Assembly (NCBI GenBank): GCA_029207755.1 | Contig: JARCOQ010000012.1 | Coordinates: forward strand, 22,741,740 to 22,805,739 | Origin: Chamaea fasciata | Lineage: Eukaryota; Chordata; Aves; Passeriformes; Sylviidae | Direction: 5' to 3' | Length of the DNA: 64,000 bases | Shown here: one piece after another, positions 25,846-37,996 of the stretch | How positions within the stretch are numbered: position 1 is the stretch's first letter | Layout of the letters: each line of letters opens with the position of its first letter | Made by a program: the position numbers and the translations under genes | Notes under the pieces: model-generated | What the model saw: only the letters and a program-made list of their open reading frames with translations | Database searches by the model: none | What the model was told of the DNA's origin: nothing

Positions 25846-28800
25846 TCATTGATAATTCATTACTCATGTCCCCTTGTTTTCGTTTGTTGCCAGTTTCTTT
25901 TTGTTTGTTGTTGGTTTTTTCATTCAATCAAATGAGTTTGCTGACAGCATTTGATAGGATGGGTGAAAATCCAGGGCTATATCATCACTTGGATCTGGTC
26001 AGTTGGCATAGCTGCATTTTGTACCAGCTGGGGTTCTGCCTTTCAATTTGGAACAAGTTTTATACCCTGGTCCTCTTTTTTCTATTTGGACACAACCAGT
26101 AAAACTGACACAGAGTTTCCCTCCCTTTTCTCTTTCTGTTTTGCCTGGTTTCTAAACTTCCTGGGGAAGACAACGTTCTTTCTCTCTCCTGGCAAATAAT
26201 TTATAAATAAACAAAGAAATAGCAATAATGGAGTAGAAGGAAAGGAATGCTATCCATTATTTATGTACATAATTAAATGGAATCCCTGGTTATTTGAAAG
26301 CACAAAGACAAAACTTCACTGTGGGTGTATTATGTACATAAATGCTGAAGCACTTCATGGTGGTCTTATATGAGAATGCTGCTTCCATTTTCTCTTTTTA
26401 GGAATTACATGTTGTTCCATCAGGCAGCTCTCAGTTTGCAGCTATTGCTGCACACACTGCAATTCCTGCTCAGGTTTGTCAGGAGTTCAGCAGTTATTGG
26501 TCAGAGGGCTGCTTTTTGGGGTTTTTCTGTATGTCATCGTCCTGTACATCTAAACCCAGATTTGGTGGCAGAAGTGCCATGCAGGCAAATGGAGTGGCTC
26601 CAGCCTGTGACACACATCACCTCTCTGTAGGGCATGTGGGAGGCTTTGCTGCCTTGGACATCCCTGTTTATTTTATGGGATGGAGAAACTTTAGCATTAA
26701 CCATGTTTGCTTTATTACGTTATTGAGCTACTGCTTGAATTACTCCTCCACCATGTTGTTCAGTCCCTCAGTGAGGGTTGAAGCTGCGAATTCACACACC
26801 AAGAGAATATTTTTCTCTGTTTCAGTTTTGGCATTGATATCAAATATATTACATTATTTTTCTGTAGTTCCCATTTTCTATTTAATCCATATTTTTATGT
26901 TGTGCCATGTTGCCCAGAATAATAAGAGATTTTTTTTCATACATAGGAGAAACTGGGAAAAAAACCCCAAATTAATTGAGTTGTCTTAATTGAACAAGGA
27001 GTTGCTTAGAGTTAAAACATAAGGAGCTGAACTTGGAGGTCTTAATGTGATCTGCAAAATGAAGCTGTTCTCCCAAGTGATTAGCTTAGTAAGTTTTATG
27101 AACTATTATTTTTGTTTCCCCAGATGGTTTTCTGTGAAATTCAGCAATCCAGCTCTCCACAGGATAATGCAGTGTGAAGCACATGGAAAATAATTTTGGT
27201 TTTAGGTGCCACTTAGTTTACCTGATTCCCATGCAGCTCCAGCCAGCTGGTCTGGGGCTGTGAAGTCCTTGCTGAAGCGTGGCTGTGGTCCCGCAGGGAG
27301 GCTGTGTCCCAAAGTGTGTCCTGGCTTTGGGGCCAGGCACTGGCATGGAGGGGAGCCCTGCAGGGCACTGGAAAGCTCAGCCCAGCATGAAAAATGTCCA
27401 GCAAAACCCTCAACCAGGCCCTGGAAACGAGCTGGGAGTGCTGCTGTGCCAGAGCATTCCAGAGAAATGCCAGCTGTCCCAGCTGCTCCTTTCTCTATCT
27501 GTTCAAGGAGAGGTCCCCCTTTCTAGATATTTCCCAGTATATACCTAAACCTCTTCCCAGTTTACAGTAGGTGATGGGAAAATACTACACAGCAGGTTGA
27601 AATTTTGAAATCTGTAGTTAAATACTTAAAATATGTAAAGATACCACAGACAAGTTCAGCAACAATTTTGACTTTGTAAGTTCATTGCATTCTGCTTAGC
27701 ACTACCAGTTATGAGAAAAAAAAAAACCTTTTCTACCAAGGAAATACATGTAATCAATATTTGTGTTGTACAGCAATCATCAAAATCCATGGGTATTGCC
27801 AGAAATACACCTCAGAATTTAATGAGATCTGTCAGAGAAATGAAATTCAGCAATGAGTTGCCCAAGGGAAACCACAGTCTACCACCAGGTTTTATGTGTG
27901 TGTCTCTTCAGCTTTGGAGTAGAGGCACAACAAGGTCCATATTTCCCTCTCCTGTTCTGAATGTTTTTCCTGTGTCCAAAGCAGCCTTCCCAGGGGCTGG
28001 CAGGGACATGGGGCCTTGTCATGAGTGCTGGCTGGTCACCCACGCCGTGATCCCAAAGCCCTGACTCCCTCCTGTCAGCTGGTATCAGAGCAGACACCAC
28101 CAAGGCTGCACATGCCTCGTGGAGCTGTAGTTTTGGGGTGATCTTTGCTTTGCAAACCACGCAGAGGAAATCCCACATTGCTCTGGTGTGCTGGACACAC
28201 CTGTGGGTCCCAGAGGGAACACAGCCAGCAGATCCCAGAAAGCTCTGGGCATGGGCTGTGTGTGAGTAGATCAGATTTTCTGTGTCAACCTTTATCCCCA
28301 TCAAGGGATCTGTGAGAGGACACAAAATGTTCCTGGTAATTATAGATGTTCCAGTTATTCACTTGGCTGAGGTGGGGGGCATCAAAACATTATGGACAAA
28401 TATCCCAAATTATCTTTTCCCATCCAGTAAGGATTTCTGGGTGGACAGGAGCAGTATGCCCACCCATCTGTGGCTGTGATGGTGTTATTCCAAGAGATAA
28501 TCTATCCCAAAGCCAGGAGAAGGAATGACTGCAGCTAAACAGAGCAGAGGAAAATGTTTGTTGGAGGGGAGAGGGAATGGCTGGAGGAAGCAAAGCAAGC
28601 ATTGAATTCTAATGCTAGATTTTATCAATTCGTAAAGTTTAATTACTTATACTTGTGATATGTCTGAAGAGAAAGGGAATCCAGGTTAATCTTCATAAGA
28701 TATGCAATAGAAATTATTTATTAAAATAAGGCCCATTACTGTGATTATCACACACATTTTTAATTAAATCTAAAGTTGTGTCAGTAGAAATTTTTACTTA

Positions 28801-28925
28801 TATGATCTCAAAATGTTTGGGCTTGTTCATCTTTCTAAGCTTTACTTCTCTTCCATAAAGATCATGAACTCGGCTTAATTAGAAGGAGTAGTTATAATGT
28901 CAGAGCAAATTAATTTCAGTCAAGC
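25846..28925. other. Unique non-coding DNA, no recognised feature
   Basis: Open frames up to 157 codons are scattered on both strands and resemble nothing known. The frame at 27879-28325 (minus) and those at 27206-27548 (plus) lie in GC-richer DNA and overlap each other. No repeat could be named. Confidence 0.45.
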
Positions 28926-28934
28926 AAAGGGGCC

Positions 28935-29075
28935 CTTTGAGGATGCCGGTCCCCACCTGTAGCTGGGAAATCCCGGCTCCGGTGCTGAGCGAGCTCTCAT
29001 TAGCTGGGAATGAGATTTCACGGATCCGTGGCAGGAGCAGCCCGGGATTGGTGCGGGGACGGCGATCTCACCAAA
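28935..29075. promoter_or_regulatory. CpG-rich patch with 12-bp palindrome
   Basis: About ten CpG dinucleotides fall within about 140 bases (GCCGG, CCCGG, TCCGG, GAGCGAG, CACGGATCCGTG, CCCGGG, GTGCGGGG, ACGGCG) in surroundings almost free of CpG. CACGGATCCGTG at 29019-29030 is a perfect palindrome. This could be a small unmethylated element such as a promoter or enhancer, or a young insertion that has not yet lost its CpGs. No TATA box or exon is evident beside it. It is far below the usual CpG-island length. Confidence 0.35.
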
Positions 29076-29341
29076 GGACAGCACACAAGGTTAATTCCCA
29101 GCACGTTTCCAGCCTCTGCAAAGCTTCTTGACTTTAAAGAGGGGTTTGAAGCTCTGGAAGCAGGTTTGTATGCAAGGCCTCTCCCAGGGAGCTGGACTGC
29201 TGCTCTCAGGGATGCCTCTGTAATATATTCAGTTTGCAAGCAGAAAAGATTTCAGCTCTTTAGCTACTCATTTTAGCTTTTTAGGGACTCTTTTTTAGCT
29301 ACTCTTCCAACAGAGCCGGGCCAAAATTCTCAGTTGTGTTA

Positions 29342-29359
29342 TCAGATCAGCTGATCTGA
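29342..29359. repeat. 18-bp perfect palindrome centred on an E-box
   Basis: TCAGATCAGCTGATCTGA is identical to its reverse complement, with CAGCTG (a bHLH E-box) at the centre. It could extrude as a very short cruciform or bind a dimeric factor, but a chance occurrence in 64 kb is not negligible. Confidence 0.9.
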
Positions 29360-29439
29360 GTATTCATTTTTACATCAGAGTCTCTTTTAGGTCCCAAGCA
29401 CAACAGACTATTTTTTTCCCCCATGTATTTCACTCAATG

Positions 29440-29995
29440 TTAGCTTTAAATATGTGCCTTTATTTTTATTTTTAATTGAGTCCCTTTCTTTTTGATGCTA
29501 CTACACTATTTTTGTATGGAAAATAGCAGAGCAATTTCGCATCCTAAAAGGAATTTATTTGCATAAAAATAAACACTAACTTTTTTAGGTGTTAAAACAT
29601 AAAATAAGGGTTGCTCGAGTTGGCTAAGTTAATAGTAAATCATTGCTTAAAAATGCATCTTGTCAAAAAATTCTGGGGTACTCAATGGTCTTAAGAGGTT
29701 GTAACGAGCTGAATTCATTGGTTAAATTAAAATGCTTTTTCTCATATTCAGTAAATGCAGTGTGTGTGCAATTGAACAAAAATAAAATTGAAATTTACAT
29801 TTTCATCAAATGAATAACCACATGCTGAGGATTGCTTGACTGCAATTTATGATTATGCAAATGAAACAGGTTTTGCAACTAGGATACGTACAATAAATGG
29901 GAGTTCCATTATTATGTATCAAAAAGCCATTAACCTTGAAAATTATATACAATTGACATGAACATTTCTAAAATATGTCTAAAACCTGCTAATGT
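29440..29995. other. Candidate conserved enhancer-like block with octamer motif
   Basis: The block is AT-rich but not simple repeat. It contains ATGCAAAT (POU/octamer consensus) at 29855-29862, several TAAT/ATTA cores and TTGCTTGACTGCAATTTATG next to the octamer. There are no open frames of note. This composition is typical of ultraconserved-type developmental enhancers near regulatory genes in gene deserts. The call is inference; only an alignment with other birds could settle it. Confidence 0.35.
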
Positions 29996-32900
29996 TCCCC
30001 CTCTCCTCCCCTATGTATAGGGACTGTATATTAGATTTAGCAAAAGAATTCAGAGTGAATAATTTATTAAATGAGCTCTGGCACTTTTTTGTTGGTGAGT
30101 TCTCTGTGACAACTTGCTGGGTGCTTTATTCATTATTTAAATCAGGAAACGCTGCTGATTAATTCCTCATCTGCTGACAAGAACATGAGTTCCAAAAGCT
30201 GTTCATAACCAGAATTTGCTGTTTCAAAGTCCTGGTGAGGCAGCAGGGAGGGGATGCTGATGCTCATGGCAGCTTCCCAGATGACAGGTTTCCTTGTTGG
30301 GAGCACTCCCCTGGCTGCTGACTGGGACCTGCTGCTGTTTGATGGTTCTCAGTCAGATTCTCCTCTTCCTCAGTGACAAAAGCCCCAGAACTGGAGGGAG
30401 AACACAACGGGGCTGTCCTGGAACATGCTGTCGGTTCTGTGTCTGCCTTGGGATGGGCAAGGCAAAGCAAACAGCCCAGAGCTTAAAGCCTTGAGATGAT
30501 TTTCCGTGTATTTTCTGAAGGCTGATCCCTTCCTGACTGGATTTTTGGCTTGTGGAGAGGAGCCCCCTCTGTGGGACAGGCAGAGTGGGGGTGTTAGAGG
30601 AGCAGCCCCAGTCCTGGGGCAGGCTTGGCAGCTGCTGGTGGGTTGCAGTGCTCAGGTCCTGCACGCTCCAGCTGCTGCATTCCTCACCCACAAACATTAG
30701 CAGGAAATCTCCAAGGCTCCCAGTGCCCTGCTGGGGATTGCCAGAACTCTGAAAAGAAAAATACATATCACTGAGTGGTCATAAAAAATAATAATTCCAT
30801 AGGCTGGTTCTCAAGGGTTGCCTCAAACCCGGTCTATTTTTTCTGTTGACTGGTTTTTTTTCTGTTTTTGACTGTTTCATGGCTTTGTGGAAGTGTTTCA
30901 GCTGTATCTCTGTGTCAGTTATGCAGAAGGGTTTGATATCCTGGGTTATTTTTGCCATAGGAGGAGTTCACAGGATGATAAACAACGTGTAAGGTACCAA
31001 GATTGTTGGTAGGAGATCATCTTTTGTCTTTTATCCACAATGTTTAATTTGCCATAATTTCTGAGGTTCCTTTTCTTCACAATGCCCAGAGCTATCAGAG
31101 GAGAATACTTATAATCATTTATTGAAAATAAATCAAAATAATGCTAAACATGGCCCTCATCATCCTAAACCCAGGACCCTTTTGGCTGCTCTTTTCTTCC
31201 CTTGACTCTGTAAGAAAGTGAGTGTGTTTCCTTGCCCAGATCTCACTTTTGGAGTGGAGTTTTCATCTAAACCACTGCCAAGAAATGCTGCCATAGAGCA
31301 TTGCAATGAAGTAAAGTACAGATTAAAGTAGATGGAAGTGTCATAGCTGGGAAGGAGGACAGGAGGTGCTGGAAATCTGTGTATGTTCACTTCAGTGTAA
31401 GGGTAGATGCTGATGTTTCGAGGATTCTGAAGTAGGAAATTGAGAGTACAAGTGATTCCATTGGCAAAGCAGACAAGTTTTGTTACAGATTTGGAAAAAC
31501 CTGCAGCAGAAAAAGACATATGGATATTTAATTATAATTTTTCAACATTACCTTTGACCACATGAAAGAGTCTTGTGACTTCTGAGGGAGGCTGCAGCAG
31601 CTCAACTCCCAAGGGCTGCTTCTGGCTGTACCCTTAAAGAATCTTCTACATTCAACGAGAAAAGGGGGATCTTGTGTTACTTTTGAAGTAGAAAATGATG
31701 GCCAGAGTTCATAAATATTTCAGAGGAACCTACTTAAAATGCACTTACCCAAATTTTCCCCAAAACTGGTGGGATGTGTTTGAGCTGTGCAGTTTCACTT
31801 GATGGGGGATGCAGGTGCATCCTGTAGGGTTAGAACAGCTTCAGCTTTTTTTACTTTAAGGTGGTTTAATGTTTTTATTCTATATGAAGGATTGAATTAG
31901 AGAGCTTTAAACCAATATAAAGGCTGTTTTTTCCCCCCCAACATTATATTTGCTGTCTATTGCGGTGCTACAGGGCCATTCAGCATCTACTTGGGGTGAG
32001 CTCTTGGGCACCATCACCCTTCCCAGATGGAATGACCCATGGAAAACCTATTCCTCACCGCTTCTTCCACCACAAGGATGCAGCTGAGAGCTCCTGGGTG
32101 CCACTGTTTGCTTGGAAAAACAGAAGAAAGTGGCTGTTTGCTCACACTGGCTCTTGCTTTCATCACAGACTACTGAGGTATCTTGCAAAAACAGCGTTAT
32201 TTTTTCGTACTTTTTAACTCCTGCAAAAAGCTGTCACAGAATAGATCATGACTGAGCATTTCATGTGCTGCTTCTGCTAAGTTTGCCAGGGAAAAAACAG
32301 AAAGCCAGATCTGTGTCTTATTTTTCATAGCTCTCTGTAAACATCCCCTGAATTAATCTCAGGAAATACCAGAAATGCTAATATCTACTCTTTGTGTGTG
32401 CTCACAGAACAGATTTAGGACACTCCTTTGAAGGATGTATATGAAGCCAGCACTTGCCATAAGTTAAAAGCGTCCTTTTTGACATCTCTGGAACACATTT
32501 CTCAAAGTACTGAGCGGTGATTGAACTTTTAATTCCACGAACATGTCTGGATACGTTCAACTGAAGCGGTGCACAAACCCCCAGCCTGCAGCTCACCCTG
32601 CATGTCCGAGTGCTGTGCCAGGTTTTGGATGAGAGCAGGGGAGACCCAGCAGACAGGGACACCCTCCCAAACCTGCCCTAACAGCTGCCAGTCTTGTCAA
32701 ATAGGATCTTTCTGATATGATCTGCCTCCCGTGCTGTTCATCCTCTCTTTCCTGAGAGTAGCAGTCGGCAGTGACTTCGGTAACAATTCCTTATTTTAGG
32801 GTATCACAAGTTGGTGAGGCTGATATCCCACTGGGAATAAGCTCATTTTCATCTGCTGGCAAATACCACTCAAGGGTTTATTCAGGGCTCCTGTCTCCTG

Positions 32901-33090
32901 TGAATTAGGAGCAAGAAACTTTTTTTAACATGAAAACATAGAGGCTGAAGCAGAAAATGCCAGCTGCAAAGTAGCCTTGCTCGGTGCTTTTCTCATAAAA
33001 CAAGGAGCTTTATTAAAAGACAAAAATTAATTAAAACCCCTTCCATGAGGTACGGGTCTGTGAAGAGTTTTTCTAACCTGTAACTCTTCA
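29996..33090. other. Unique non-coding DNA, no recognised feature
   Basis: Frames of up to 137 codons occur on both strands around 30294-30766 and 31160-31519, with no recognisable product. A minus-strand AATAAA lies near 33010. Confidence 0.45.
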
Positions 33091-33091
33091 G

Positions 33092-33105
33092 CCACTAGAT
33101 GGTGG
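33092..33105 (+). promoter_or_regulatory. Candidate CTCF-binding site
   Basis: CCACTAGATGGTGG matches the CTCF core CCASYAGRKGGCRS except for T in place of the C near the end. Same orientation as the candidate at 15831. Motif evidence only. Confidence 0.3.
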
Positions 33106-33785
33106 GAAAGTTGCAATCTGAGAGGACTCAGGGACGTGATCTGCCCTCCCAGGGTTAACCCACAGCAGGCAGGAGTGAACACAGCACTCCTAAAATCGTC
33201 GTGAAATTTCCCCGTGAGGTGGCATGTGGATTGTAGCATTGCTTGTGCATCTCTATCCCAATCAGCTTTGCGCTGGAGAATTTTGTCCATGTCACCAGGG
33301 CAGCTGGCGTGAAAAGAATCCCCTTTAATGGACAATTTCAATGAAGATAGAGGAAAAAAAAATCAAAGGCAAGTTCATGCTAAATTCAAAAGTACCACAG
33401 CCACAGTGCTGGCAGTCCCTGTTCTAAAGTTGACTCTGGTGTACCCCCTGTGTCATTAAATAACTGAGAGAACCCCTAGAGTGCTTCAATACAGCGTGCA
33501 CTGAGTAATTTTCCTCTCAGTTGCTTCTGTGGCTGATAGCATGAAGAGGAGGTGTGCAGTATTCCCAAAAATATTGTGTGCACAGGGCTGAATCTTTCTT
33601 CCACAGTGCTCTGGAATGTGCTGAGCTGGTTTTTTGTGTGGACATGTGGGGAAGAAATGGTTTGATTTGAAAATGACTTTACCAGGTTTATAACTCCCTT
33701 CTCTGCTCTGAAGGACAGCTCCATAAATATTTCTGGCTCTGGGATACCTCGCTAGGATCTCTGCAGGAGAGGCAGATTCATCACC
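33106..33785. other. Unique non-coding DNA; one open minus frame of unknown status
   Basis: The minus frame at 33027-33341 (104 codons, methionine start, ending just upstream of a minus-strand AATAAA near 33010) has a rather ordinary amino-acid mix. It matches no family I know, so I do not call it a gene. Two overlapping minus frames at 33476-33926 look like shadows of each other. Confidence 0.3.
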
Positions 33786-34160
33786 TCCCTTTTTGATCTT
33801 GGAAATGAATTGAAGTCCCATCTTCCAATGCAAATGGCTGTGATAGCAGCCCTTAATGATTGAGGTAACTCCAGAGCAGGCTTTGGGAGCATCAGATGAT
33901 GGCAATGCCTTTGATTTATGTGCCACCTTTCATTCCCAGCCATCTCAAAGCACCTATAATTTCTGGCAAACCTGTGCTGATTTAATGGGTTATTTCAGAG
34001 TCTATTCAGCAATAACTGTAAAATGCTCAGAAGGAAGACTGATTGATGGGTGAGATGGCCCAGAACTTTAATTATCTTAATGAACAATTTTTGAACTTAA
34101 CAGAAAGTCTAGCACTAACACAAGTGGAGCCATGAACTTTAATTCCACCACTCATTCCAT
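33786..34160. other. Candidate conserved non-coding element with octamer motif
   Basis: Repeat-free block carrying ATGCAAAT at 33828-33835, followed by CTTAATGATTGAGG and, further right, TTTAATTATCTTAATGAAC near 34068. It resembles a transcription-factor-rich enhancer. Inference only. Confidence 0.25.
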
Positions 34161-36420
34161 TAAACCCAGAGCTGGGTAGTAATTTAAAGCCTTCTCTCTT
34201 GCTCTGTGTGTATTTTTCAGAGGAGTCCATTGAGGCATTGCTGACACAGAACCAGTTCTGCTCTGGAACATCCCACACCTGCAGAGAGCTTCAGGACCCT
34301 GTGACAAACAGCTCCTGACCCTAAGGAAACTGCTAAAAAAATTAATATGCAACAACTGAGGTTTACTGGGAGGAAACAAATATTTAAAGTATTCAGAATA
34401 GTTCTGGGAGAATTATTAACAATCAGATATTAAAGACTCTGGTTTGACACCTGCTCTGTTGTTTTGTCTATGATAGGAAACAGAAGTGGTAAATAGCTGA
34501 ACCAGAGCAACAGGCAGCAGGAAAACAGCATGTAAGGCGAACAGATTGCTGTTGAGAAGATGTTTTGGGATGATTTTAGTATGAAAGTTCTTTTAAAATT
34601 AGTAATTGTGATCACACATACATTGTCTGTGTCATCTATATCTTCCTGTACTCTTCTTATGCCTCTGTTATTGTACTTTTAAACCTTAATCATTTTTCCA
34701 CAGAAATGAAATTGTTATTAGCATCTGTTGTGTCTGCATAATTACTGTGCCTGCTAAAAAGCTTATTTCTATTATTTCCAGATCCTTTCCACATATCCTT
34801 ACATCGGTAATTAGGATATCTTGCAAATACTGGTGCAATGGAAAGGATCGGACATTTTCAGCCTGATCTATCAATTTCCTTCTGATGACTAATACTATAG
34901 GGGTACCATAAAAATACTAATAATATTAGAAAAAAGCAATAATTCCAAGCTGTGTTTTACTGTATGTGTTGCCAAGGAGATCCAGCTCTGTGAGTGACTT
35001 TAGGACCTGGACTCCTTGTACCAACTACAGCAAAAATGTCAAGAACGTGATAATTTTTTTCAGCTAGCAAAAATTTCAGTATAGCTTGTTTTACCTGTAC
35101 TTTCATCCTGGAGATTGAGGAGGGGTCAGGGAAGGCATCTGAGGGTGGGGTCTTGTGCCAAGAGCCCTTTTTGAGCAATAGGGTGGAGGGTGACTTGGGG
35201 AGAAGTCACTGAGTGTCCACAGGTGGCTTCCTGGGATTGCACCTCCTGGGTTTCCCCAGTGTCCGTGGGGAGCAGCAAGCGGGCGCATCCCCAGAGTGAC
35301 CTTTACACAAACATGTTCATATCCACTCTTCCATAAGGCATTAAAACATGGGGACATGCACTGGGAAATGCCCAGACCCTGCAGAGTGGCCAGAGTGGTT
35401 CCCATGGGCTGCGTCCTGTGCTCCTGCTTGGTAGGCAGGGCTGAGGAGCAGGAGCAGTGGGGGAGGCACTGCTCTGAGCCCAGGCAATCCTCATCCCTCA
35501 GGGACTGAAGTGGGAGGCCTGGGGCTGTCTGTGCACAGCTTCTCCCCGTTTGTCTCTCACAGCTCTTCCCAAAGCCCATCCCAGGGCTGCTCTCCTGTTC
35601 TCAGGCTGTAGCTCTGAGTGTTGAATTATCCTGCACACGTTTGCTGCTGTTTCAGCCTCTGCCAGCAGAAAGAAGCTTAACTGCCTCTCACATTTATTCC
35701 CAAGGAAAAATGACTGAAGAGTTTTGAGGCCCTTTTCAGCCAGGTTTAACCAGTTTCACAATGTCTCCCTCAAAAGCCTGATGTGGGTCATCTCTGACAA
35801 GCTTAAGGAGTGGTTTGGAGCCTTTCCATTCCCTTCAGCCCTCTCAGCTCCCAGCCCAGCTGGGCTAATTCCCCACATCCCAAACAAGGGTGATGGAGCC
35901 ACAGCTCCACTGGTGCAGGACAAACTTCTGGGAACTGGAGATGAAGGAGAGGGAAAAGAGAGATTTGAGCATCACCAGGAGCTGTACAAGGCAGCAGATG
36001 TGCGTGTCGGGCTTCTGGTGTCCAGCTTGGGCTCCATGAGCTTTGGAGTGCGGAATTCAGGTTTCAAATGTTGTATTCCCCTAAACTTCAGGCATTCAAA
36101 AGGAACTCTTTGGCTGACAGATCTCTCAGTGCAGATATTCTGTCATTTCCTCTTGCTGTTTTCTTGTTTTTGTTGGTGACTTCAGGCATGAACCTGTGGT
36201 CTGTCCTTTTGGTTTTGTGACATTTTCCTCTCCTCCTCAGCTCAGAGCAAAAGGGTCTTGCTACGTTGGACAAATGTCCTTTTCTAAAATTCATTTTTCC
36301 TAACCATGTGATCACAATGATCTCATTCTTTAAGAGGCTGGGCTGTGTGAAAGCTTGAGAGAGACAAAAAAAGCAGTTTCTGGAAGATCTGTTAAAGGAT
36401 ATCCATTTTTCACAACTATA
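34161..36420. other. Unique non-coding DNA, no recognised feature
   Basis: The 158-codon minus frame at 35103-35579 and the 151-codon plus frame at 35724-36179 show no recognisable domain, splice context or codon regularity that would support a gene. Confidence 0.45.
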
Positions 36421-36760
36421 ATAGAACCTCATAATTAATTTAAATGGAATTTGTTTTCCATAACACAGATTTTTGGGTGTAAAGTACGTCCTTTGAGAGA
36501 AGTAGGAGAAAACAAACTCTGTTATTTTTGATTACCTTTGTGTTTTGTTTTTTATTCATTATGTTAATTTTATGCTAATAACCTTCTTACATTAAGGTTC
36601 ACTTTATACTGCATAAACTGACAAATAGAGCAATATTTATCAAGCATAAATATTAAAAACACTATAAAGACTTCTAGGCTTCTAATTATTATGCTAATAT
36701 ATCTCTAAATTATTCTTGTATCACCACCCTACAGCTCACTGTGGAACATGACACAAAGAT
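36421..36760. other. Candidate conserved non-coding element (AT-rich)
   Basis: Very AT-rich but of high complexity, with repeated TAAT/ATGCTAATA cores (ATGCTAATAACC near 36572, TTATTATGCTAATATATC near 36685). No open frame. Could be an enhancer or simply AT-rich neutral DNA. Confidence 0.25.
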
Positions 36761-37240
36761 GGTAAAAATACCGAAATTCTATTTCTTAATGCTAGTAATG
36801 AATCACATAGGAAGGCTGTCTATGAATTAAAAAGGCACCAGTTACAGCATTGTGGAGGTGAAGATATAGAATTCATTTCTTCTGGTGAGCTGTTGAGCTT
36901 TTGTTTATATTATCATAAATCAAGGAAATCCAAAGTGCTTTTTTGTCTTTGAAGTACAGGAAATCCCAATATATTGCACGGAAATTCCCCCTATTGAGGC
37001 AGTTCTTGGTATTTCTTTTCAGAGCGTGTGTTTGTTGGTGTTTGTTCAGATGGTGCAAGGCTGTGAGTTTTGGCCTCTCCTGATTTTGTGTTCCATCCCT
37101 GGGTTGGTTCCATCCCAGATCTCAGATATCACATTTGTTCTGGTGCTGTTATGCCTGGGGGCAAAATCCCTCCAGTGTGTGAAAGGACTAATTCTCTCTT
37201 CTTTTTCCACCCAAATATGTGACTTTTTTCTAGAAGTTCT

Positions 37241-37242
<2 letters not shown>

Positions 37243-37279
<37 letters not shown>
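37243..37279. repeat. Poly-T tract, 37 nt
   Basis: Uninterrupted T-run preceded by CTAGAAGTTCTGG and followed by AATAAGCATTTCACGGG. The 3' flank resembles that of the tract at 40300 (ATTTCA-G-TTTT, then TGTC-GGTA), suggesting both belong to one repeat family. If so, this is the A-tail of a minus-strand retroposon. The family was not identified. Confidence 0.9.
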
Positions 37280-37283
<4 letters not shown>

Positions 37284-37996
37284 AGCATTTCACGGGTTTT
37301 ATGTCGGTATAATTTATTTAGTTTTGTTTTGTTTTCGATGTCTTAAATGTGGGCACTACAGATAGCAACAAAAATGCTTTTATGGCAGCTGATTTTTCAG
37401 TTAACTCTTTACTTATACCATCTACAATGAAGTTTGGTGTTAACAGGATCCTTAATTCTCTACAGCTAAATTCACTGCATGTCTCTTTGTAGGAGTCATT
37501 AACAATTGGAATAAAAGGGGTCTAAAGATACGAACTGAGTATCCCAAGCATAGAACTGGCTCCCTCCTGGGGAGGTTCCATACCTGGGAGCTGTTGGAAG
37601 TCACTGCTCTGTGAAGAACAGCTTTGATTCACTCACTAAAAGCCTCTGCCAGTCATTTTGGACTGGGGGACTGTGTGCAGTGCATTATTATTAAGTGTCT
37701 TTTTAAAATGGAAACAAATTACTCTGCTGGGATATAGTGCTCTTGCACAGACAGCTGCTCAGCTGACAGTCACGTCTTTAAATGATATTATAGTAAAAAA
37801 TCAGTGCTGTGAAGGAGGGAAGGGCAGAGATGTGTCTCATCAGAGTGCAGGTAAGGATTACACAGAGCAGCAGCAAAGTTAAACAGGGCTGAGAGTGATG
37901 GGGCTGCAGAAATGAGGGGCTGTGAGGAGCCAAGCTCAGTCCACGCTGAGCAAGGAGGGTCACAGAATTTACAGGAGGTAGAGGAAGGGAAACACT

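Noticed and set aside
33027..33341. 104-codon minus frame ending just before a minus-strand AATAAA
   Set aside because: The composition is protein-like, but no family resemblance, promoter or splice context was found. Not enough to call a gene.
37046..37288. Polylysine-starting minus frames here and at 40126-40413 and 55395-55667
   Set aside because: They are translations of poly-T tracts.
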